Assembly (NCBI GenBank): GCA_028687545.1
Contig: JAQTZZ010000069.1
Coordinates: 1 to 18,851 of the forward strand
Direction of reading: 5' to 3'
Source: Candidatus Wallbacteria bacterium
GTDB taxonomy: Bacteria > Muiribacteriota > JAQTZZ01
Length of the DNA: 18,851 nucleotides
How positions within the stretch are numbered: position 1 is the stretch's first letter; each line of letters starts with the position of its first letter. The position numbers were made by a program, and so were the translations under genes. Under the pieces are notes generated by a model. That model was not told the DNA's origin. It saw only the letters and a program-made list of their open reading frames with translations, and ran no database searches. This document shows, piece after piece, positions 7,070-13,968 of the stretch.

Positions 7070-7657
7070 CTACTGCAATGAGGAAGCCTTTTTCTTCTGC
7101 AGGTGCCGGATCAGTCTGTAAATCCCGAAAACAGCCAGCAGTCCTGCTGTGACCAGCAGGGTTTCATTGGTATATTCGACGAGCTTGTTTCCATAGAACG
7201 AGAGCAGAACGATTCTGGGAATCACTGCGATCAGAGTGCAGATCGCGAATGGGAGGAGCGGAAGACGGGTGATCCCTGCGGCAATCGAGAAGACCTTGAA
7301 AGGAACTACAGGGACCAGTCTTCCGATCAGCACGCTCTGGATCCCGTATTTCCGGGCAAAGGCTTCCGCCTGTTCCAGATGATGCGGGGTGATGAAAATG
7401 TATTTTCCGAATCTGAGGATCACGGGTTTGGCGCCCAGCAGGCCGATGTAATATCCCACAATCCCGCCCAGGGTCGAGCCGAGGGACCCATAGATCGTGA
7501 TCGATTTGAGCGGAATGCCGGCCATTCCGGCCCCGATGATGATGGCTTCCGAAGGGATCGGGACTATGCAGGATTCCAGGAACATCGCGATGAAAACCCC
7601 AAGATCGCCCATGCTTCTGACCAGATCAAGTAATTGGTGCTGCAAGGAGTCAAACAT
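7070..7657 (-). CDS. DedA family (VTT/SNARE-associated domain) membrane protein
   Basis: A 195-aa integral membrane protein of the DedA superfamily. Members act at the cytoplasmic membrane in lipid (undecaprenyl-phosphate or phosphatidylethanolamine) translocation and proton-motive-force balance. Visible features: FLESCIVPIPSE (27-37, the conserved Glu and Pro re-entrant segment), a glycine-rich helix near 56-75, GRLVPVVPFKV (112-122), and C-terminal hydrophobic helices near 133-155 and 165-182 ending in a basic tail. Arg113 fits the first functional Arg of the GR-x-x-P motif. The second Arg usual in E. coli paralogues is not at the expected place (Pro119/Lys121). GGGAA precedes the ATG. Ten bases upstream ends a 33-codon membrane peptide frame, and the oligopeptidase gene lies 55 bases downstream with its own -10 box. 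Confidence 0.88.
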   Translation of the reverse strand: MFDSLQHQLLDLVRSMGDLGVFIAMFLESCIVPIPSEAIIIGAGMAGIPLKSITIYGSLGSTLGGIVGYYIGLLGAKPVILRFGKYIFITPHHLEQAEAFARKYGIQSVLIGRLVPVVPFKVFSIAAGITRLPLLPFAICTLIAVIPRIVLLSFYGNKLVEYTNETLLVTAGLLAVFGIYRLIRHLQKKKASSLQ

Positions 7658-7667
7658 GGTTTCCCGT

Positions 7668-7769
7668 TCAGAATATAGTTTTCAGGTCATGCAGGAGAAA
7701 AATAAGCAGCACCAGGAGGATAGTGGCGAAAACGAGATTCCGGTAAAAATCCAGGGGGTGCATTTTCAT
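7668..7769 (-). CDS. small single-span membrane peptide, 33 aa
   Basis: A short frame between the radical SAM gene and the DedA gene encodes MKMHPLDFYRN followed by a strongly hydrophobic span (LVFATILLVLLIFLL) and a short tail HDLKTIF. This is the layout of small bacterial single-pass membrane proteins. No Shine-Dalgarno site is seen, but TAGAAT (7776-7781) ends 6 bases before the ATG, matching the leaderless geometry of neighbouring genes. It ends 10 bases before the DedA start, so co-transcription and a role at the membrane with DedA are plausible. A second start, two codons in, is possible. Chance frames of this length are common, so confidence is limited. Confidence 0.4.
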   Translation of the reverse strand: MKMHPLDFYRNLVFATILLVLLIFLLHDLKTIF

Positions 7770-7819
7770 GGATCTATTCTATCATCATCGGGTTTAAAGA
7801 GCATTATTTATCGTTTTTT

Positions 7820-9289
7820 TCACTTCCCCAGCCTGATCAGGTGATAAAGATACTTTTTCAGGATCAGCTTTCCCCTTGGTTCCTTTGAGAAAAGAGTGAA
7901 CAGAAGGGACGGCAGAACCTTGCCGATCAGGTGAGAATCAGGCAGCATTCCGATCAGACTGGACTTGAGAATCAGGCGGACGATTTTTCTGGGTAAGAGC
8001 GGCAGCCAGCCGAAGACAATGCGCAGGCTGTCCAGCCTTTTCCGCTGATTCCTGTCTTCGATGCTGCCATGCTGTTCAAATGATTCGGATTCTCCGGCCA
8101 GGATTTTCGCTTTCAGCCCTGGCTCAAGCATCCCCATTTTTTCCGCAATCCCGCTGATTTCAGTGCCAGGGTAATAAGTGATGAAAAAAGGCAGCAGCCT
8201 GTGCGGGCGGAAAACATTATAGATTTTGAGCGCCAGCAGCTGGGATTGAAAATCATCCCCAGGGAGCCCCAGGATATGGTCGATGTTGTATGGAATTCCT
8301 GATTCATGCAGAGCTTTGAGCGCCTGGACAATCTCAGAATTGGTCTCAAATCTCCTCAGATATTGCCTGCGTACTTTCCGATTCAGGGTCTGCACTCCGA
8401 TCTCAATCTGTACGCAGCCGGCAGAGCGCAACATTTCAAGTTCTTCCGGACGGGTGGTTTTCGGATGCGTCACGCAGATAAATGGGAGCCGGATTTTTTT
8501 CCGGTATGCTGTGCAGAATTCCCTGACCCGTTCCGTGTCGCCGGTAAAAATCTCATCCTCAATCACCAGTGCCTTGTAATTCCATTTTTTTTGAGCCCGG
8601 ACGAGTTCTTCCATTACATTGGCGATGCTCCGCCTGCGCAGCATGCCAGGCTCTGCCGGGTAAATCCTTTTCAGGCTGTTGTTGTTGCAGTAGGTGCAGG
8701 AATAAGGGCAGCCGCGGGAAGTAATGATTGGATAGACATCTTTGAAATAGGGGGCTTTTTCGTAAAAAAGTTCATGGTCAGGAAAGGGAAGCGAATCCAG
8801 GTCTCTGATCAGCGGCCTGGGCTGGTTGCGAAAATTTTTACCCCAGATGTTGGAAATTCTGGAGGGGTCCTGTTTTTCTGCAAGGCATTCCACCAGTTCC
8901 AGGAGTGCCTGTTCGCCTTCGCCGAGACAGACAAAGTCGATTTCAGGGATAGAAATCAGATATTCCGGCGCAGTGCTGGCATGGATGCCGCCGAAGACTA
9001 TCGGTACATCCGGCAGTTTCCTTTTATAAGCCCTGGCCAGTCCATGCATCCAGGAGAAACAGGCAGTGACGCAGGAAAACGCGATCAGATCAGGTTTGAT
9101 ATTTTCAAGCTCAACCAGGCTCCGGTCGCGGTTGAAGCAATGTGCTGCCAGAGGGAAATGCAGCAGAGCGTCTCTGAACAGCAGGGGAGAATAGGCCAGA
9201 AAGACCTGGTGGCCGTTTTTCTTCAATACAGCCGAGAGATATTCTATCCCCAGGCTTTCATAAGCTCCATGCACGAAAAGAATCCGCAT
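7820..9289 (-). CDS. B12-binding-domain radical SAM protein (BchE-like class)
   Basis: A 489-aa enzyme with an N-terminal Rossmann-type B12-binding-like domain (about 1-140; GGIHAS at 100-105, LGEGEQ at 122-127) and a radical SAM core. The core has CPYSCTYC at 194-201, with Cys194, Cys198 and Cys201 ligating the [4Fe-4S] cluster. IEDEIFTGD and the later EIGVQT and HILGLPGD are typical core strands. Enzymes of this class do methylations, cyclisations or rearrangements on lipids, pigments or natural products. The cobalt-ligating D-x-H-x-x-G motif is not seen, which is common in this class. It is the last of three such genes. The ATG follows the previous stop by 3 bases, with AAGGTG as ribosome site. 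It is less similar to the other two. The substrate is unknown. Confidence 0.85.
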   Translation of the reverse strand: MRILFVHGAYESLGIEYLSAVLKKNGHQVFLAYSPLLFRDALLHFPLAAHCFNRDRSLVELENIKPDLIAFSCVTACFSWMHGLARAYKRKLPDVPIVFGGIHASTAPEYLISIPEIDFVCLGEGEQALLELVECLAEKQDPSRISNIWGKNFRNQPRPLIRDLDSLPFPDHELFYEKAPYFKDVYPIITSRGCPYSCTYCNNNSLKRIYPAEPGMLRRRSIANVMEELVRAQKKWNYKALVIEDEIFTGDTERVREFCTAYRKKIRLPFICVTHPKTTRPEELEMLRSAGCVQIEIGVQTLNRKVRRQYLRRFETNSEIVQALKALHESGIPYNIDHILGLPGDDFQSQLLALKIYNVFRPHRLLPFFITYYPGTEISGIAEKMGMLEPGLKAKILAGESESFEQHGSIEDRNQRKRLDSLRIVFGWLPLLPRKIVRLILKSSLIGMLPDSHLIGKVLPSLLFTLFSKEPRGKLILKKYLYHLIRLGK

Positions 9290-9292
9290 AAT

Positions 9293-10723
9293 TCACACCT
9301 TGAAGCGCAAAAAATCAGGCCAGATTCTGGAAACAAGCTCCCAGATATCAAGAGGCAGTCTGGAAAACATGGTCCAGGTTCTGGGAATTTTCCTGAGCAC
9401 CCTCCAGATCCGGACCGGGTTAGTGTAGAACAGGAAATAGGCGGCAGATCTGAATCCTGAGAGCCAGGTTGCGCTGAGCCTGCTCCTGTTGAACCTGCCG
9501 CTTTCCGTAAAAAAATGGAACTGGGATGAAGGAATTCCGGAAAAGTCAAGGTCAGAAAAAAAATCGGCAGAGATTTTTGTTCCAGGATAAGGGATGAAGC
9601 GGAAAAAGGAGACAGTCTCGATTTTCAGCCTGTTGGCGAAGACCGCATTTTTCCATAAGCTTTTTCCTGTTTCACCTGGAAACCCATAGATAAAATAAGC
9701 TGAGGTGAAGAGCCCGTGCCTGTCGAGCAGAGAGATGTTCTGCCTGGCTTTCCCCAGGTCCAGCTTTTTGTCCATCAGTCTGACTATTTCAGGAGTGATG
9801 CTTTCTATGGCTATAGTGACGCTGTAGCAGCCGGCTTTTTTTAAAAGAACGATCAGTTCCTCGTCCAGCAGGTCAGCTTTGACTGCATTGGGGAAAGCTA
9901 TGCCTATCCTGAATTTCGAGTCAATGATCAGCCTGCAGATCTTTTTGGCCCTCTCCAGGTCCAGATTGAAACAGTCGTCTATGAAATGGATCTCCCTGAC
10001 CCCGAATCGTCTGACCAGCTGCTCGATCTCGTCCCTGACCGATTCAGGAGACCTGGGCCTGAACTGCTTACCCATAGTCTTGTGGCAGTAAGTGCAGGAA
10101 AAGGGGCAGCCGCGGGAGGTGCTGACAGTGGCGTAAGGAGACTGCCTGAGTATGCTGTTCATGCCAGGGATTTTCGAATATTCCCTGAAGTCGATCAGAT
10201 CCCATTTCGGGAAATGGACCGCGTCCAGATCCTCCAGCAGCTTTACAGGCTGAGTGTAATGAAGGTCCGGCCCGGCCTTATAACCGATCCCGTCGCAGAA
10301 ATTTTTCCCTGTCTCCAGATTCTGCAGCAGATTTATCACCCGCTGCTCTCCTTCTCCGCAGACTATGTAATCCACTGCGCCTGAACCGAGAATTTCCAGG
10401 GGAGAGCAGGAAGCCAGGGGGCCGCCGCAGACTGTCATTGCACCTGGCAGGAGTTCCCGCACTGCAGCTGCAGCCTGATAGAACTGATCCCGCTCCAGAT
10501 AGGTGCCTGAAAACATTACGCAGTCAGGCCTGAACTCTGCCAGTTTTTTTCCGAATTGCCCCATGGATTCTCCAGGAAGCGAGAAATCAAAGAAATCCAT
10601 CCGGATCTCAGGATAAGCCGCACAGATCGCAGCAGGCACATAGAGAAACCCTGTGGGCGGGGTTGTGATCGGGAAATCCGGCTTTTCGAACAGCCTGGTG
10701 AATAGGATTTTTCGGATGTGCAT
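9293..10723 (-). CDS. B12-binding-domain radical SAM protein, paralogue of the upstream gene
   Basis: A 476-aa protein with the same architecture: a B12-binding-like domain (CGGPLAS near 99-105, CGEGEQ near 122-127) and a radical SAM core with CPFSCTYC (Cys206, Cys210, Cys213). It opens with TPPTGFLYVP (21-30), a segment shared with the upstream gene. From the cluster loop through REIHFIDDCFNLDLERAKK to the later IYGFPGET it is close to that paralogue, so the pair probably arose by tandem duplication. No D-x-H-x-x-G cobalamin ligand is visible. The ATG has no ribosome site. Instead a TTGATT/TATAAT promoter ends 6 bases before it, so it may be read both from this promoter and from upstream. 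Substrate unknown. Confidence 0.85.
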   Translation of the reverse strand: MHIRKILFTRLFEKPDFPITTPPTGFLYVPAAICAAYPEIRMDFFDFSLPGESMGQFGKKLAEFRPDCVMFSGTYLERDQFYQAAAAVRELLPGAMTVCGGPLASCSPLEILGSGAVDYIVCGEGEQRVINLLQNLETGKNFCDGIGYKAGPDLHYTQPVKLLEDLDAVHFPKWDLIDFREYSKIPGMNSILRQSPYATVSTSRGCPFSCTYCHKTMGKQFRPRSPESVRDEIEQLVRRFGVREIHFIDDCFNLDLERAKKICRLIIDSKFRIGIAFPNAVKADLLDEELIVLLKKAGCYSVTIAIESITPEIVRLMDKKLDLGKARQNISLLDRHGLFTSAYFIYGFPGETGKSLWKNAVFANRLKIETVSFFRFIPYPGTKISADFFSDLDFSGIPSSQFHFFTESGRFNRSRLSATWLSGFRSAAYFLFYTNPVRIWRVLRKIPRTWTMFSRLPLDIWELVSRIWPDFLRFKV

Positions 10724-10729
10724 TGCGAC

Positions 10730-10759
10730 ATTATATGTTCAAAGGGAGCTGGAAATCAA
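10730..10759 (-). promoter_or_regulatory. promoter for a leaderless start at 10723
   Basis: On the minus strand TTGATT (10754-10759), 18 bases, then a perfect TATAAT (10730-10735) ending 6 bases before the ATG at 10723. Transcription would begin at or beside the A of the start codon. Confidence 0.6.
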
Positions 10760-12165
10760 AAAGCGGAGAAAACCAGTTTTATCAAATCACCCAGTTCAGT
10801 AGGCAGATGCTTGAGCAGATATTTTTTCGGGTATTTACGCATGATTCTGAGGAGTCTGCGGGGATTGGAATAGAAACTGAGATAATTGCTTCGGACAGAC
10901 CCGTCAATTTCCTGTTCTGACATGCAGGTTTTATTAAAACCCGGGTTCTTGACTGTATAAACAAAATTGCGGGAAGAGATTTTCCTCAGATCCAGGTCCT
11001 GATAAAATTCGCTTTTGATCCTGGTGTTTGGAAATGGGATATAGCGGAACTGGATCAGGGACTCAATCTCCAGGCAGTCTGCAAATTCCCCATTGAGCCT
11101 GCGTTCCTCCAGAGTTTCTTCCGGGAATCCATACATGAAGTAAGCTGTGGTGTAGATCCCGTATTTATTCAACAGCCGGACATTTTTCCGCAGTCTGGAC
11201 AAATCCAGCTTCTTATCCATCATTTTCACAATCCTGGGCGAGATATTTTCCACTGCCACAGTAACGCTCCAGCAGCCTGCTTTTTTCAGCAGAAAGATCA
11301 GTTCCTCATCCAGGTAGTCTCCTTTGAGGGCATTGGGAAAGGCAATCCCGATCCTGAATTTTGACTCAATGATCAGCCTGCAGATTTTTTTGGCACGCTC
11401 CAGGTCGAGATTGAAGCAGTCATCTATGAAGTGAATTTCCCTGATCCCGAATCCTGTCACAAGCCTGTCGATCTCGTCTCTGACTGATTCAGGAGACCTG
11501 GCCCGGAACTGCCTGCCCATGGTGTGATGGCAGTAACTGCATGAGAAAGGGCAGCCGCGGGAGGTGGAGACAGTGCAATAGGGCCAGAATTTTGTAGTCC
11601 CGTTCATGGTAGGGGCTCCGGAATAGGCCTTGAAATCAAGCAGATCCCATTTGGGGAAAGGGATGGTCTCGATATCTGGAATCATGGAGACTGGCGGGTT
11701 GTAGTGGATCGTCCGATCTTTCTGATATCCTATTCCATCCAGATCAATGTTTCCGGATAGATTTGCCAGCAGTTTGAGGATGCGTTCTTCCCCTTCTCCC
11801 CCTACTGCGAAATCCAGATGCTGATTCATCAGGACTTCTTCGGGCGCAGTGGTCACAAGCACTCCTCCACAGATGCAGAGTACATCCTTCAGGATTTTTC
11901 TGGCTGTTCCGGAAGCCCAGCGGAGCTGGTCACGTTCCATGTATGTACCAGAGAACATCACGCAGTCAGGCCTGATGGAGTCAAGCATACTGCGATAAGC
12001 AGAGGGCGTGGCTGAGGGGAGCGAGAAATCGAAGAAGCTCATTTCCACCTGCGGATATTTCTCTGAAATCACTGCTGGAATGTAAAGAAAGCCTGTAGGA
12101 GGAGTGGTGAAATTGAAATCATATTTCTGATAAAGCCGGACAAAGAGGATTTTTTTCAGATTCAT
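10756..12165 (-). CDS. B12-binding-domain radical SAM protein, first gene of a three-gene run
   Basis: A 469-aa protein: B12-binding-like domain (FSGTYMERDQ at 71-80, CGGVL near 99-103, GGEGEE near 122-127) and a radical SAM core with CPFSCSYC (Cys205, Cys209, Cys212), then YCHHTMGRQFRARSPESV. The core is almost the same as that of the next gene over a long stretch, including an uninterrupted block of 25 identical residues from REIHFIDD onward. The N-terminal TPPTGFLYIP is shared too. The C-terminal 120 residues diverge more, as expected if they shape the substrate site. The -10 hexamer TAAAAT ends 7 bases before the ATG. No partner gene (glycosyl, lipid or peptide synthesis) adjoins the run, so its product cannot be named. 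Confidence 0.85.
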   Translation of the reverse strand: MNLKKILFVRLYQKYDFNFTTPPTGFLYIPAVISEKYPQVEMSFFDFSLPSATPSAYRSMLDSIRPDCVMFSGTYMERDQLRWASGTARKILKDVLCICGGVLVTTAPEEVLMNQHLDFAVGGEGEERILKLLANLSGNIDLDGIGYQKDRTIHYNPPVSMIPDIETIPFPKWDLLDFKAYSGAPTMNGTTKFWPYCTVSTSRGCPFSCSYCHHTMGRQFRARSPESVRDEIDRLVTGFGIREIHFIDDCFNLDLERAKKICRLIIESKFRIGIAFPNALKGDYLDEELIFLLKKAGCWSVTVAVENISPRIVKMMDKKLDLSRLRKNVRLLNKYGIYTTAYFMYGFPEETLEERRLNGEFADCLEIESLIQFRYIPFPNTRIKSEFYQDLDLRKISSRNFVYTVKNPGFNKTCMSEQEIDGSVRSNYLSFYSNPRRLLRIMRKYPKKYLLKHLPTELGDLIKLVFSAF

Positions 12166-12172
12166 CCAGCAT

Positions 12173-12200
12173 ATTTTACTATATTTATTTCCATCTTCAA
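12173..12200 (-). promoter_or_regulatory. promoter of the radical SAM gene run
   Basis: On the minus strand TTGAAG (12195-12200), 16 bases, TAAAAT (12173-12178), then 7 bases to the ATG at 12165. The leader would be absent or a single base. Confidence 0.6.
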
Positions 12201-12241
12201 GCTGAAAATCCGGTAATCGGTAATCAAAGCTAAAAAAATAA

Positions 12242-12269
12242 TTGACAACAAAGACTCTGATTCTATAAA
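12242..12269 (+). promoter_or_regulatory. near-consensus promoter of the tRNA unit
   Basis: TTGACA (12242-12247), a 16-base spacer and TATAAA (12264-12269). The expected start near 12276 leaves about 7 bases before the mature tRNA-Ile 5' end. Such strong promoters are usual for stable RNA genes. Confidence 0.8.
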
Positions 12270-12282
12270 TTGAAGGACACGT

Positions 12283-12359
12283 GGGCTAATAGCTCAGTTG
12301 GTCAGAGCGCTGCCCTGATAAGGCAGAGGTCGGTGGTTCGAATCCACCTTGGCCCACCA
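12283..12359 (+). tRNA. tRNA-Ile (anticodon GAT)
   Basis: Complete cloverleaf of 77 nt. The acceptor GGGCTAA pairs with TTGGCCC (one G-U), T8-A9 precede the D arm, and the anticodon arm CTGCC / GGCAG has loop CTGATAA, giving GAT. The T arm is GGTGG-TTCGAAT-CCACC. The discriminator is A, with an encoded CCA at 12357-12359. Confidence 0.97.
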
Positions 12360-12381
12360 TCACTTTCTAAGCGATTGTTAC

Positions 12382-12501
12382 AAAGCTGTTCAAAAAGCCT
12401 GGATGCGAGGCCCACGAAACTGAAGGAGGGAGACGTACTCAACGTACGTTGACCGACTGAAGTTGAGTGGAACGAAGCAGCAAGGCTTTTTCAACAGCTT
12501 T
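12382..12501. repeat. 120-bp palindromic repeat between the two tRNA genes
   Basis: Left arm AAAGCTGTTCAAAAAGCCT (12382-12400) and right arm AGGCTTTTTCAACAGCTTT (12483-12501) are inverted copies with a single mismatch in 19 positions. The inner part holds a smaller palindromic stretch around ACGTACTCAACGTACGT. A terminal inverted repeat around a non-coding core is the layout of MITE-like or dispersed palindromic elements, and this type is familiar from intergenic repeats of deltaproteobacteria-like genomes. It ends 4 bases before tRNA-Ala and lies inside the tRNA transcript. Confidence 0.75.
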
Positions 12502-12505
12502 AGGT

Positions 12506-12581
12506 GGGGGTGTAGCTCAATTGGGAGAGCACCTGCCTTGCACGCAGGAGGTTAGCGGTTCGAGCCCGCTCACCTCCACCA
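12506..12581 (+). tRNA. tRNA-Ala (anticodon TGC)
   Basis: Complete cloverleaf of 76 nt. The acceptor GGGGGTG pairs with CACCTCC (one G-U). The anticodon arm CCTGC / GCAGG has loop CTTGCAC, giving TGC. The T arm is AGCGG-TTCGAGC-CCGCT. The discriminator is A, with CCA encoded at 12579-12581. It probably shares a transcript with tRNA-Ile. Confidence 0.97.
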
Positions 12582-12590
12582 TGAAAACAC

Positions 12591-12618
12591 AAGGCTTCCA
12601 GCTCAGGAGGCCTTTTTT
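12591..12618 (+). terminator. intrinsic terminator of the tRNA unit
   Basis: AAGGCTTCC (12591-12599) pairs with GGAGGCCTT (12606-12614) with one G-U and a 6-base loop, followed by TTTT. It lies 9 bases after tRNA-Ala. It may also serve the convergent ATPase gene, though the opposite strand has a weaker T tract. Confidence 0.8.
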
Positions 12619-12639
12619 AGTTGCTGTATCTCCGGGAAA

Positions 12640-13803
12640 TCAATTTTTCAGCATTGTTTCGATGAATTTTGTCAAAGGAACCACATGAGTACCATTTTTC
12701 AATGGATATGACTCTTCTACAGGCGCGACCACATAAGCTTCCTTGATTTCCAGTTGTTCGAGAGCATCCCAGAAACCCTTTGTAACCTGAGGAGCGCTGT
12801 GTGCCTTGAATTCTACCGCTACTTTACTCTTTCCGCGCTGCAAAATCAGATCAATTTCCGCGCCATTACTGGTCCGGTAAAACGAGGATTCCCATTCCGG
12901 CAGCTCTGACAGAATATTCTCCAGGGCAAAGCCTTCCCAGGAAGAGCCGTAAACAGGATGTCCGAGCAGGTCATTTTGTGTGCTGATGCCGAGCAGGCTG
13001 TGCAGCAGGCCTGAGTCCCTGACATACAGCTTCGGAGATTTCACCAGCCTCTTTTTAAGATTAGTGGAATAAGGCTTCAGAAGCCTGAGCATGAAAGTGC
13101 GTTCCAGGAGTTCGGTATAATTTTTGATGGTGTGGTAACATACACCCAGAGACTCGCCGAGCTTCGAAAGGTTTAGCAGCTGGCCATGCACATGGCCGCA
13201 GAACTTCCAGAATCGCTCCAGCACTGATGGGGAGTATTTAAAACCCAGCAGAGGTATCTCCCGCTCCAGGAAAGTACGGATAAAATCTTCACGCCAGTTA
13301 CAGCTGATTTCAATGTCTTTGGCCAGATAGCTCCTGGGATAGCCGCCTTTGAGCCAGAGTCCCCTCACCGCCTCTGTGCCGGTTTGAAGTTCGCTCAACA
13401 GGAAAGGTGTAAGTTCTGCATAGCTGATCCTGCCTGCCAGAGTTTCAGAACTTTGCCTGATCAAATCTCTGGATGCTGATCCAAGAATCAGGAATTGACC
13501 ATTGGTTCCGCTTGCATCGATCATGCTCCGCAGAACCGGGAATAATTCTGGTTTTCTCTGAATTTCATCCAGGCAGCAGAACCTTCCTCGATTTAGCGAA
13601 AAAAATGCTTCCGGATCATTAAGCTTGGCAAGATCCGATGGTCTTTCCAGATCCAGGTAAACTGTATGTGGAAACTCCTGTGCAAGGCGATGAGCCAGAG
13701 TTGATTTTCCACACTGCCTTGGGCCAAGAATGGCTGCTGCCGGAAAATTCGCAAGCCTGGTTCTGATTTTTTCAGCTAAATGTCTATCAATATAACCATG
13801 CAT
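12640..13803 (-). CDS. AAA_14 / DUF4143 family ATPase
   Basis: A 387-aa protein of the common AAA_14-DUF4143 type. Walker A is GPRQCGKST (27-35), Walker B is LDEIQ (78-82), and LGSAS and the LAGRISYAELTPF segment follow as in the family. The C-terminal DUF4143 domain carries GAEIDLILQ...VAVEFKA, a PD-(D/E)xK-nuclease-like arrangement of acidic and Lys residues whose activity is unproven here. The family is widespread, its function is mostly unknown, and it is often found singly in accessory regions. The ATG at 13803 is preferred: a TTGCAA/TATACT promoter ends 6 bases before it, and the family starts near here. The frame is open to 13851, but that start would precede the promoter's start point. 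Confidence 0.85.
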   Translation of the reverse strand: MHGYIDRHLAEKIRTRLANFPAAAILGPRQCGKSTLAHRLAQEFPHTVYLDLERPSDLAKLNDPEAFFSLNRGRFCCLDEIQRKPELFPVLRSMIDASGTNGQFLILGSASRDLIRQSSETLAGRISYAELTPFLLSELQTGTEAVRGLWLKGGYPRSYLAKDIEISCNWREDFIRTFLEREIPLLGFKYSPSVLERFWKFCGHVHGQLLNLSKLGESLGVCYHTIKNYTELLERTFMLRLLKPYSTNLKKRLVKSPKLYVRDSGLLHSLLGISTQNDLLGHPVYGSSWEGFALENILSELPEWESSFYRTSNGAEIDLILQRGKSKVAVEFKAHSAPQVTKGFWDALEQLEIKEAYVVAPVEESYPLKNGTHVVPLTKFIETMLKN

Positions 13804-13809
13804 AATAGA

Positions 13810-13838
13810 AGTATAAACTCTAATTTGCATGGTTGCAA
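13810..13838 (-). promoter_or_regulatory. promoter of the DUF4143 ATPase
   Basis: On the minus strand TTGCAA (13833-13838), exactly 17 bases, TATACT (13810-13815), then 6 bases to the ATG at 13803. No Shine-Dalgarno site is present, so a leaderless mRNA is expected. Confidence 0.6.
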
Positions 13839-13933
13839 CCGTTTTTTGCACTAAATGGGAACATTATTGAAAATAGACGATCATTAGTTCCGATGGACTC
13901 CAGCCTTCACACATTAACACTTTAACAGTTGAT

Positions 13934-13962
13934 TTGAGCAGCAACTTGATTAGTGGTAGATT
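13934..13962 (+). promoter_or_regulatory. promoter of the methyltransferase gene
   Basis: TTGAGC (13934-13939), 17 bases, TAGATT (13957-13962), then 6 bases to the ATG at 13969. There is no Shine-Dalgarno site. It is divergent from the ATPase promoter, with about 95 bases between the two -35 hexamers. Confidence 0.5.
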
Positions 13963-13968
13963 ACCAGC

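Noticed and set aside
8306-9460. A 384-codon open frame on the + strand antisense to two radical SAM genes
   Set aside because: It shows no family motif, crosses the boundary of two well-supported genes and is explained by the codon bias of the opposite strand.
12382-12501. CRISPR-like or rho-independent terminator reading of the repeat between the tRNAs
   Set aside because: There is only one unit, with no spacer periodicity. The arms are far apart and no T tract follows, so a palindromic dispersed repeat fits better.
12270-12688. Two short + strand frames across the tRNA genes
   Set aside because: They translate tRNA sequences and the palindromic repeat, as is usual for spurious frames over tRNAs.
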